Shown: positions 1 through 6,535 of the stretch, piece after piece
Layout: every line of letters begins with the position of its first letter
Position numbering within the stretch: position 1 is the first letter of the stretch
Assembly (NCBI GenBank): GCA_019114885.1
Contig: DXEQ01000173.1
Coordinates: 1-9,131, forward strand
DNA from: Candidatus Anaerobutyricum stercoripullorum
GTDB lineage: Bacteria; Bacillota; Clostridia; Lachnospirales; Lachnospiraceae
Length of the DNA stretch: 9,131 bases
Direction: 5' to 3'
Notes under the pieces: generated by a model
Database searches by the model: none
The model's input: only the letters and a program-made list of their open reading frames with translations
What the model was told of the DNA's origin: nothing
Program-made: the position numbers and the translations under genes

Positions 1-540
1 AAGTATGAGGTCTTTCCGGCGGAGGAGGGCCCCTGCGGTCGGCCGGAGCTCATCCGGGACTATATTGTGGAGAACCCTTACAGCCGAAGCGGCGTACCTC
101 TCACGGAGGTGAACGGGATAGTGATCCACTATGTGGCGAACCCCGGTTCCACTGCCCGCGAGAATCGGGATTATTTTGAGAATCTGAAGGATACGCATCT
201 CACAAAGGCCAGCAGTCATTTTATCATTGGTCTGGACGGGGAGATCATACAGTGTATCCCGCTGGATGAGATATCCTACGCCTCCAATGAGAGAAATTCT
301 GACACGATTTCCATCGAATGTTGTCATCCGGGAAAGAATGGAAAGTTCAACAAAAAGACATACCGTTCTCTGACACAGCTTACCGCATGGCTCTGCGCGT
401 CTTATGGACTGACGGATGCGGATGTGATCCGTCATTATGATGTGACCGGTAAAATGTGTCCCAAATATTTTGTGAAGCACGAGGATGCATGGATGGATTT
501 TCTTTCAGATATTGCAGAAAAACTGGAAAAAACCGGGTAA
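1..540 (+). CDS. N-acetylmuramoyl-L-alanine amidase, Amidase_2 family (5' end outside window)
   Basis: The frame is open from base 1 to the TAA at 538-540, giving 179 visible residues. The N-terminus, perhaps with a signal or membrane segment, lies upstream. A GTG at codon 23 is an unlikely start because the frame continues upstream. The fold matches Amidase_2/T7 lysozyme enzymes, which are zinc hydrolases cleaving the MurNAc-L-Ala bond of peptidoglycan. Visible residue 43 (His in IVIHYV), residue 145 (His in IRHYD) and residue 153 (Cys in GKMCP) fit the zinc ligands His17/His122/Cys130 of T7 lysozyme, with the same eight-residue His-Cys spacing. Lys151 fits catalytic Lys128. The SSHFIIGLDG stretch and the SIECCHPG strand are also typical. 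It probably acts at the cell wall in remodelling or autolysis. The 151-nt gap and promoter candidate before leuB suggest it is not part of the biosynthetic operon. The family call is confident; the physiological role is not determinable here. Confidence 0.9.
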   Translation, partial: KYEVFPAEEGPCGRPELIRDYIVENPYSRSGVPLTEVNGIVIHYVANPGSTARENRDYFENLKDTHLTKASSHFIIGLDGEIIQCIPLDEISYASNERNSDTISIECCHPGKNGKFNKKTYRSLTQLTAWLCASYGLTDADVIRHYDVTGKMCPKYFVKHEDAWMDFLSDIAEKLEKTG

Positions 541-587
541 AAAATGCATAAAATGAATGAAGTGTCATGAAAAACCTGCAAAAATGA

Positions 588-616
588 TTGATTATGGTGG
601 GAAAATGAGATATGAT
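588..616 (+). promoter_or_regulatory. Candidate sigma-A promoter of the leuB operon
   Basis: TTGATT (588-593) and TATGAT (611-616) are separated by exactly 17 bp. The -35 matches consensus at 4 of 6 positions and the -10 at 5 of 6. Transcription would start near 623, leaving a leader of about 95 nt before the leuB ATG. It is the best promoter-like pair in the amidase-leuB gap. No T-box specifier or anti-terminator sequence and no leucine-rich leader peptide is visible downstream. This is a prediction from sequence only. Confidence 0.55.
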
Positions 617-623
617 TAATAAC

Positions 624-652
624 TGTGAGTATCTGTATCTTTTTTGTGAGTA
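624..652 (+). repeat. 8-bp direct repeat in the leuB leader (possible operator)
   Basis: TGTGAGTA occurs at 624-631 and again at 645-652, a 21-bp period equal to about two helical turns. It begins one base after the predicted transcription start. CTGTAT at 633-638 can also pair with ATACAG at 658-663 in RNA, a weak 6-bp stem. The in-phase spacing would suit a DNA-binding regulator, but I recognise no known box. Confidence 0.35.
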
Positions 653-703
653 CAGGAATACAGTGCGGACAATATAAAGAGGTACAGAGCAGTGATCGAT
701 AAG

Positions 704-709
704 AAAGGG
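704..709 (+). promoter_or_regulatory. Ribosome binding site that decides the leuB start
   Basis: AAAGGG lies 9 nt before the ATG at 719. A competing start, GTG at 692, is preceded by AAAGAGG at 676-682 and would add nine residues. An ATG at 710 directly abuts this site and is too close. The ATG at 719 is preferred because LeuB proteins begin only a few residues before the G-D-G-I-G-P-E motif. Confidence 0.6.
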
Positions 710-718
710 ATGAAGCAG

Positions 719-1801
719 ATGAAGTTTAAGATTGGCGTCATTCGCGGCGACGGCATTGGTCCGGAGATCGTGGCGGAGGCACTTAAGGTCATGAATAAAG
801 TGGCGGAAAAATATGCAGAGGAGTTCGAATACGAAGAGATCCTTCTGGGAGGAGCGTCCATTGATGTGCACGGGAAGCCTTTGACGGAAGAAGCCCTCGC
901 GGCTGCAAAGAGCTGTGACGCGGTCCTGATGGGTTCCATAGGAGGAGATACCAATACTTCCCCATGGTATAAGCTTCCGGCGGACCTTCGTCCGGAAGCC
1001 GGCCTTCTGGCCATCCGGAAAGGTCTGGGACTTTTTGCCAACATGCGTCCGGCTTATCTGTATGAGGAACTGAAAGACGCCTGCCCGCTGCGGGATGATA
1101 TCATTGGAGACGGATTTGATCTGGTAGTCATGCGGGAACTGACAGGCGGCCTGTATTTCGGCGCCAGAAAGACAGAGGAAAAAGACGGTGTGCTGGAGGC
1201 GACCGACACCCTCTGCTACAATGAGAATGAGATCCGCCGGATCGCCATTCGCGCTTTCGATATTGCCATGAAGCGCCGGAAAAAGGTGACCAGCGTGGAT
1301 AAGGCAAATGTACTGGACAGCTCCCGTCTGTGGCGCAAGGTCGTGAATGAGGTGGCAGCTGACTATCCGGAAGTGACTCTGGAACATATGCTGGTTGATA
1401 ACTGTGCCATGCAGCTGGTGAGAGATCCGAAGCAGTTTGACGTGATCTTAACGGAAAACATGTTCGGCGATATTCTCTCCGACGAGGCCAGCATGGTGAC
1501 CGGCTCCATCGGTATGCTGTCTTCCGCCAGCTTAAAGGAAGGCACTTTTGGTCTTTACGAGCCGAGCCATGGTTCTGCGCCGGATATTGCCGGAAAGAAC
1601 CTGGCCAACCCGATCGCCACAATCCTTTCCGCTGCCATGCTGCTTCGCTATTCCCTGAATATGGATGCGGCGGCAGATGACGTGGAACGCGCGGTGAAGG
1701 AAGTTCTGCAGGTAGGATACCGTACCGGTGATATCATGTCGGAAGGCATGAAAGAAGTGGGTACCAGTCAGATGGGAGACAGAATCGCAGAACGGATCTG
1801 A
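719..1801 (+). CDS. leuB: 3-isopropylmalate dehydrogenase
   Basis: A 360-residue cytoplasmic enzyme of the isocitrate/isopropylmalate dehydrogenase family. It oxidises and decarboxylates (2R,3S)-3-isopropylmalate with NAD+ to 2-oxoisocaproate, the third leucine-specific step. Length is normal. The N-terminus reads MKFKIGVIRGDGIGPE, giving the nucleotide-fold motif within 16 residues. The substrate-binding arginines are in RKGLGLFANMRPA and RELTGGLYFG. The lysine/aspartate region is DKANVLDSSRLW. The metal-binding aspartates are in VDNCAMQLV and FGDILSDEASM. The C-terminal signature is GLYEPSHGSAPDIAGK. RELTGGLYFG is the LeuB form rather than that of isocitrate or tartrate dehydrogenase. ilvD follows after 45 nt, consistent with cotranscription. 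leuA, leuC and leuD, the usual partners, are not adjacent. Confidence 0.96.
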   Translation: MKFKIGVIRGDGIGPEIVAEALKVMNKVAEKYAEEFEYEEILLGGASIDVHGKPLTEEALAAAKSCDAVLMGSIGGDTNTSPWYKLPADLRPEAGLLAIRKGLGLFANMRPAYLYEELKDACPLRDDIIGDGFDLVVMRELTGGLYFGARKTEEKDGVLEATDTLCYNENEIRRIAIRAFDIAMKRRKKVTSVDKANVLDSSRLWRKVVNEVAADYPEVTLEHMLVDNCAMQLVRDPKQFDVILTENMFGDILSDEASMVTGSIGMLSSASLKEGTFGLYEPSHGSAPDIAGKNLANPIATILSAAMLLRYSLNMDAAADDVERAVKEVLQVGYRTGDIMSEGMKEVGTSQMGDRIAERI

Positions 1802-1846
1802 CAGACCGCAGGAGCAGATAACACAAGAAACTGGAGGTAACATAGA

Positions 1847-3520
1847 ATGAGAAGTGATAATGTAAAAAAGGGCATGCAGCAGGCGCCGCATCGTTCTTTA
1901 TTTAATGCGCTGGGATTTACAAAAGAAGAGCTGGAGCGGCCGCTGGTCGGTGTGGTAAGTTCTTTCAGTGAGGTTGTTCCCGGCCATATGAACCTGGATA
2001 AGATCACCGAGGCGGTAAAGATGGGCGTCGCCATGGCGGGAGGAACGCCGATCGTGGTTCCGGCCATTGCAGTCTGTGACGGAATCGCCATGGGACATGT
2101 GGGTATGAAGTATTCTCTGGTGACCAGAGAGCTCATCGCTGACTCCACCGAATGTCTGGCGAAAGCACATCAGTTTGACGCCCTCGTCATGATTCCGAAC
2201 TGTGATAAGAACGTACCGGGACTTCTGATGGCAGCGGCAAGAATCAATATTCCGACCATCTTTGTCAGCGGCGGCCCGATGCTTGCCGGACGGGTGGATG
2301 GCTGCAAGAGAAGCCTTTCTTCCATGTTTGAGGCAGTTGGCGCTTATGAGGCAGGAAAAATGACGGCGGAGAAGGTGGAAGAGTACGTGGATAATGTCTG
2401 CCCGACCTGCGGTTCCTGTTCCGGTATGTACACCGCCAATTCCATGAACTGTATGACGGAGGTGCTTGGTCTTGGTTTGCAGGGTAACGGCACCATCCCG
2501 GCTGTGTACTCCGAGAGAATCCGTCTGGCAAAACATGCCGGCATGAAGGTCATGGATCTGTACAGAAATAATGTACGTCCGAGTGACATTATGACAAAGG
2601 AAGCATTCCTTAACTGTCTGACCGTGGATATGGCTCTCGGATGTTCCACCAATACCATGCTGCATCTTCCGGCCATTGCCCATGAGGCAGGCGTGGAACT
2701 GAACATGGATATCGCCAATGAGATCAGCGCGAAGACGCCGAACCTCTGCCATCTGGCGCCGGCAGGCCCGACTTACATGGAAGATCTGAACGCGGCCGGC
2801 GGCGTGTACGCTGTCATGAATGAGCTGAGCAAAAAAGGGCTTCTTTATGAGGACGCCATCACCGTGACCGGAAAGACCGTGGGAGAGAATATCGCGCATG
2901 TTTATAATAAGAATCCGGAAGTCATCCGCCCGATCGACAACCCATATATGGCGCAGGGCGGTATCGCCGTACTGAAAGGTAATCTGGCACCGGATACCGG
3001 TATCGTAAAACAGTCTGCCGTAGTACCGGAGATGATGGTACATGAAGGACCGGCCAGAGTCTTTGACTGCGAGGAAGACGCCATCGCGGCCATCAAGGGC
3101 GGCAAGATCGTGCCGGGTGATGTGGTTGTGATCCGGTATGAGGGACCAAAGGGCGGCCCGGGTATGCGAGAGATGCTCAATCCGACTTCCGCCATCGCCG
3201 GCATGGGTCTCGGAGATTCCGTGGCTCTCATCACAGACGGACGTTTCTCCGGCGCGTCGAGAGGCGCTTCCATCGGACATGTTTCTCCGGAAGCTGCGGT
3301 GGGCGGCCCGATCGCTCTGGTGGAAGAGGGAGATATCATTAAGATCGATATCCCGAACCACAGCCTGAACGTGGATATTTCCGATGAGGAGATGGCAGCC
3401 AGAAGAGCAAAATGGCAGCCGAGAGAGCCGAAGATCAAGGATGGCTATCTGCTCCGCTACGCGGCTCTTGTCACTTCCGGCAACAAGGGAGCCGTGCTGG
3501 ATGTGAACCAGTTAAAATAA
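1847..3520 (+). CDS. ilvD: Dihydroxy-acid dehydratase
   Basis: A 557-residue enzyme of the IlvD/Edd family that dehydrates 2,3-dihydroxy-isovalerate and 2,3-dihydroxy-3-methylvalerate to the 2-oxo acids of the valine/leucine and isoleucine branches. A GGAGG at 1833-1837 sits 9 nt before the ATG. Iron-sulfur ligand candidates are Cys119 (NCDK) and the cysteines of CPTCGSCSG (185-191). Lys121 fits the carbamylated metal-binding lysine. ITDGRFSGASRG near the C-terminus carries the family's catalytic serine. At 45-47 it reads PGH, as in the oxygen-labile E. coli enzyme, rather than the T-P-C-N of plant-type [2Fe-2S] enzymes, which fits an anaerobic host. IlvD is favoured over 6-phosphogluconate dehydratase (Edd) by length, motif wording and neighbours. 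A 103-nt spacer with a stable hairpin separates it from ilvB. Confidence 0.96.
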   Translation: MRSDNVKKGMQQAPHRSLFNALGFTKEELERPLVGVVSSFSEVVPGHMNLDKITEAVKMGVAMAGGTPIVVPAIAVCDGIAMGHVGMKYSLVTRELIADSTECLAKAHQFDALVMIPNCDKNVPGLLMAAARINIPTIFVSGGPMLAGRVDGCKRSLSSMFEAVGAYEAGKMTAEKVEEYVDNVCPTCGSCSGMYTANSMNCMTEVLGLGLQGNGTIPAVYSERIRLAKHAGMKVMDLYRNNVRPSDIMTKEAFLNCLTVDMALGCSTNTMLHLPAIAHEAGVELNMDIANEISAKTPNLCHLAPAGPTYMEDLNAAGGVYAVMNELSKKGLLYEDAITVTGKTVGENIAHVYNKNPEVIRPIDNPYMAQGGIAVLKGNLAPDTGIVKQSAVVPEMMVHEGPARVFDCEEDAIAAIKGGKIVPGDVVVIRYEGPKGGPGMREMLNPTSAIAGMGLGDSVALITDGRFSGASRGASIGHVSPEAAVGGPIALVEEGDIIKIDIPNHSLNVDISDEEMAARRAKWQPREPKIKDGYLLRYAALVTSGNKGAVLDVNQLK

Positions 3521-3565
3521 TGTCAGAAGGACATTTGATCTTATAAAGAAAAGGATAAAATCAGG

Positions 3566-3587
3566 CAGCGGGGTATGTTCCCCGCTG
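3566..3587 (+). promoter_or_regulatory. Stable hairpin in the ilvD-ilvB spacer
   Basis: CAGCGGGG (3566-3573) and CCCCGCTG (3580-3587) form a perfect 8-bp, G+C-rich stem around the 6-nt loop TATGTT, extendable by a G-U pair at 3565/3588. The T-run at 3601-3605 is about 13 nt past the stem, too far for a canonical intrinsic terminator. A smaller stem, AATGTC/GACATT at 3519-3535 with loop AGAAG, spans the ilvD stop codon. The element may adjust mRNA stability, processing or partial attenuation between ilvD and ilvB. The structure is read directly; the role is inferred. Confidence 0.55.
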
Positions 3588-3623
3588 TATGGAGGAAATA
3601 TTTTTGGAAAGGGTTGAAACCAG

Positions 3624-5312
3624 ATGAGACAGATTCTGAATGGATCAGAAATCGTAATCGAATGTCTGAAAGAGCAGGGCGTGGATACGGTGTTCGGGTA
3701 TCCGGGCGGCGCTATTTTGAACATTTATGATGAGTTATATAAACATAGCGGTGAAATCCATCATATCCTCACTTCCCACGAGCAGGGAGCTGCCCATGCT
3801 GCTGACGGTTACGCCAGAGCGACGGGGAAGGTGGGCGTATGTATGGCAACCTCCGGTCCGGGAGCGACGAACCTGGTGACCGGACTTGCCACCGCATATA
3901 TGGATTCCATTCCGGTGGTAGCCATCACCGCAAATGTGGGCGTGAGCCTTTTGGGAAAGGACTCCTTTCAGGAAATCGATATCAAGGGCGTCACCATGCC
4001 GATCACAAAACATAATTATATTGTAAAGGATATCGAACTGCTGGCCGATACGATACGGGACGCCTTCCGCATCGCGCAGTCCGGAAGAAAGGGACCGGTC
4101 CTCATCGATATCACCAAGGATGTCACTGCGGCAACCACCTATTTTGAGTCCGTGGCACCTGTAAAGATTCATCCGGTCTGTGACATGATCCGGGAGAGGA
4201 GCATGAAAGAAGCGGCGGAGATCCTTCGCGGCGCAAAGCGTCCGTATGTCCTGCTGGGAGGCGGCTGTGTGCTGTCTGACGCCAGCGAGCAGGTGCGGGA
4301 GTTCGTCCGCAAGATTGACGCGCCGGTCTGCGATACACTGATGGGTAAGGGCGTGTTCCCGGGAGACGATCCGGCGTATACCGGTATGCTTGGTATGCAT
4401 GGCACGAAGGCGTCCAATATCGGCGTGTCCGAGGCGGATGTTCTGGTGGCCATCGGATGCCGGTTCAGCGATCGTGTATATGGCAACGCCAAAACATTTG
4501 CCAGGGACGCAAAGATCATTCAGATTGATATCGACCCGGCGGAGATCAATAAAAATATCATGGTGGATATCTCCATCGTGGGAGATATCAAGGCGGTTCT
4601 TACCATATTTAACCGAAGAATCAAAGAGCAGAAACACGAAGCCTGGATGCAGTATGTGCAGGAGTTAAAAGAAAAGTATCCTCTGACCTATCATCAGGAG
4701 AAGTTATCCGGTCCGGGTGTTGTGGAGAAGATCTATGAGATGACCAGGGGCGATGCCATCATCACCACGGAAGTGGGACAGCATCAGATGTGGGCGGCTC
4801 AGTTCTACAAATACAAAAGACCGCGTCAGTTCCTGACCTCCGGTGGTCTGGGTACCATGGGATACGGCCTGGGCGCGGCGATCGGCGCAAAGACCGGCTG
4901 TCCGGATAAGACGGTGGTCAATATTGCCGGAGACGGCTGTTTCCGCATGAACATGAATGAGATCGCCACTGCCACCCGGTCAGAGATTCCGGTGATCGAG
5001 GTTGTGATCAATAACCATGTGCTGGGTATGGTCCGCCAGTGGCAGAATCTTTTCTATGGGCAGCGGTATTCTGCCACGACCCTGCGGGACAAGGTGGACT
5101 TTGTGAAGCTGGCGGAGGCCATGGGAGCAAAGGCCGCCAGAGCCACGACCATGGAAGAGTTTGAAAAAGCCTTTGCCGAGGCGCTTGCCTCCGGGGAACC
5201 GTATCTGATCGACTGCATGATCGACAGTGACGATAAGGTATGGCCGATGGTTGCGCCGGGAGGTTCCATTGATGAAGCCTTCACAGAGGAAGATCTGGCG
5301 GCAGAAGAATAA
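3624..5312 (+). CDS. ilvB: Acetolactate synthase, large (catalytic) subunit
   Basis: A 562-residue ThDP-dependent enzyme (acetohydroxyacid synthase) that condenses two pyruvates to acetolactate, or pyruvate with 2-oxobutyrate to acetohydroxybutyrate. AAAGGG at 3608-3613 precedes the ATG by 10 nt, and an in-frame TGA at 3615-3617 excludes longer starts. The pyrimidine domain carries the ThDP-activating Glu53 in SHEQGAAHAADGYAR. Phe115-Gln116 (DSFQEID), Lys165 (ITKD), Met258-His259 (LGMHGT) and Arg284 (FSDRVYG) match conserved synthase residues. The ThDP-binding domain has GDG at 436-438 and NN at 463-464. Trp473 (VRQWQ) matches the tryptophan linked in this family to 2-oxobutyrate preference, so a biosynthetic rather than fermentative enzyme is likely. 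The usual T-G-Q-V stretch reads TANV here. No regulatory subunit gene (ilvN/ilvH) follows; serA starts after 32 nt. Confidence 0.95.
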   Translation: MRQILNGSEIVIECLKEQGVDTVFGYPGGAILNIYDELYKHSGEIHHILTSHEQGAAHAADGYARATGKVGVCMATSGPGATNLVTGLATAYMDSIPVVAITANVGVSLLGKDSFQEIDIKGVTMPITKHNYIVKDIELLADTIRDAFRIAQSGRKGPVLIDITKDVTAATTYFESVAPVKIHPVCDMIRERSMKEAAEILRGAKRPYVLLGGGCVLSDASEQVREFVRKIDAPVCDTLMGKGVFPGDDPAYTGMLGMHGTKASNIGVSEADVLVAIGCRFSDRVYGNAKTFARDAKIIQIDIDPAEINKNIMVDISIVGDIKAVLTIFNRRIKEQKHEAWMQYVQELKEKYPLTYHQEKLSGPGVVEKIYEMTRGDAIITTEVGQHQMWAAQFYKYKRPRQFLTSGGLGTMGYGLGAAIGAKTGCPDKTVVNIAGDGCFRMNMNEIATATRSEIPVIEVVINNHVLGMVRQWQNLFYGQRYSATTLRDKVDFVKLAEAMGAKAARATTMEEFEKAFAEALASGEPYLIDCMIDSDDKVWPMVAPGGSIDEAFTEEDLAAEE

Positions 5313-5344
5313 TCATTACATTTTTTGAAAAAGGAGACCTAAAT

Positions 5345-6508
5345 ATGTTTCAGTACAAATGCTTGAATCCGATTTCAGAAGTCGGACTTTCCATCTTTGA
5401 TGATAACTATAAGGCGGTGGATGAGCTGAATGACGCAGACGCGGTCCTGGTTCGGAGCGCAGCCATGCATGACATGCAGGATGTTCCGAACCTGCTGGCC
5501 GTAGCCCGTGCCGGCGCCGGCGTCAACAATATCCCGGTCAGCGATTACGCGGAAAAAGGAATCGTTGTCTTCAATACGCCGGGAGCCAACGCCAACGGCG
5601 TAAAGGAGATCGTGATCGCCGGTATGCTTCTGGCGTCCAGAGACCTGATCGGCGGATACAACTGGGTGCAGGAGAATAAAGATAATCCGGATATCACCAA
5701 GGCCATGGAGAAGGCCAAAAAAGCTTACGCGGGCAGAGAGATTCAGAAGAAGAAGATCGGTGTCATCGGCCTCGGAGCCATCGGTGTTCTCGTTGCCAAC
5801 GTGGCGAGAAATCTCGGCATGGATGTGTACGGATACGATCCGTATCTTTCTCTGCGGAGCGCATGGAATCTTTCCCGTTCCGTACACCATGTAAATTCTG
5901 TGGATGAGATTTTTGAGCACTGTGATTTTATCTCCGTGCACGTACCGCTGATGGATACTACCAGAAATATGGTGGGAAGAGAAGGCATTGCCAAAATGAA
6001 ACCGACGGCCACGATCCTGAACTTCGCGAGAAATGGACTGGTGGACGAGGACGCAGTGGTAGAGGCCCTTCAGGAAGGTCGCCTGTGCCACTATGTGACA
6101 GACTTCCCGACTCCGAAGGTGGCAGCTGTGGACGGCGTGATCGCATTCCCGCACCTGGGAGCTTCCACGGAAGAATCTGAGGAGAACTGTGCGGTGATGG
6201 CGGTAGAGCAGGTGAAAGATTATCTGGAGAACGGTAATATCCGCAATTCCGTGAACTTCCCTGATGTGGACATGGGCGTTTGCCAGACACAGGGCCGTAT
6301 CGCGATCCTGCACAGGAATATCCCGAACATGCTGACACAGTTTACCGGAATCTTCTCCAAAGACGGCATCAACATCACAGAGATGAGCAATAAGACAAAG
6401 AACAATTATTCCTACGCCATCTTTGATATTGATTCCCCGGTGGCAAAACACGCAGCGGAAGTCATCGCGTCCATCGACGGCGTACTGAAAGTAAGAATCA
6501 TCAAATAA
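5345..6508 (+). CDS. serA: D-3-phosphoglycerate dehydrogenase-like protein with ACT domain
   Basis: A 387-residue D-2-hydroxyacid dehydrogenase, probably the NAD+-dependent first step of serine synthesis (3-phosphoglycerate to 3-phosphohydroxypyruvate). AGGAG at 5332-5336 precedes the ATG by 8 nt. Layout: split substrate domain (about 1-100 and 270-310), central Rossmann domain with GLGAIG at 142-147 and GYDP near 163-166, and a C-terminal ACT domain from about residue 316, a usual site of serine feedback. Arg229 (NFARNG) and His270 (AFPHLGAST) fit catalytic Arg240 and His292 of E. coli SerA. The segment that normally carries the catalytic glutamate (D-V-F-x-x-E-P) reads TDFPTP at 252-257, with no glutamate. 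This seems typical of a clostridial PGDH-like subfamily but makes the substrate less certain. It is about 20 residues shorter than E. coli SerA. serC and serB are not nearby. asd follows after 27 nt. Confidence 0.85.
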   Translation: MFQYKCLNPISEVGLSIFDDNYKAVDELNDADAVLVRSAAMHDMQDVPNLLAVARAGAGVNNIPVSDYAEKGIVVFNTPGANANGVKEIVIAGMLLASRDLIGGYNWVQENKDNPDITKAMEKAKKAYAGREIQKKKIGVIGLGAIGVLVANVARNLGMDVYGYDPYLSLRSAWNLSRSVHHVNSVDEIFEHCDFISVHVPLMDTTRNMVGREGIAKMKPTATILNFARNGLVDEDAVVEALQEGRLCHYVTDFPTPKVAAVDGVIAFPHLGASTEESEENCAVMAVEQVKDYLENGNIRNSVNFPDVDMGVCQTQGRIAILHRNIPNMLTQFTGIFSKDGINITEMSNKTKNNYSYAIFDIDSPVAKHAAEVIASIDGVLKVRIIK

Positions 6509-6535
6509 ATATAAGATAAAACAGGAGAAAGAACA

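Noticed and set aside
547..556. Possible ArgR-type box near CATAAAATG just after the amidase gene
   Set aside because: The symmetry is poor and no second box is present; the A+T-rich match is weak.
692..718. Upstream GTG start for leuB adding nine residues
   Set aside because: It has a fair AAAGAGG, but family N-termini favour the ATG at 719, which has its own AAAGGG at good spacing.
1898..3361. Long minus-strand open frame opposite ilvD, with similar frames opposite leuB (380-1387), ilvB (3735-4637) and serA (5375-6451)
   Set aside because: They mirror strongly coding plus-strand genes, have low-complexity His/Arg/Ser-rich products unlike any family, and lack convincing ribosome binding sites. 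They are antisense shadows of codon bias.
3535..3561. Internal promoter before ilvB (TTGATC with TAAAAT)
   Set aside because: The spacer is only 15 bp and both boxes are weak; cotranscription with ilvD is simpler.
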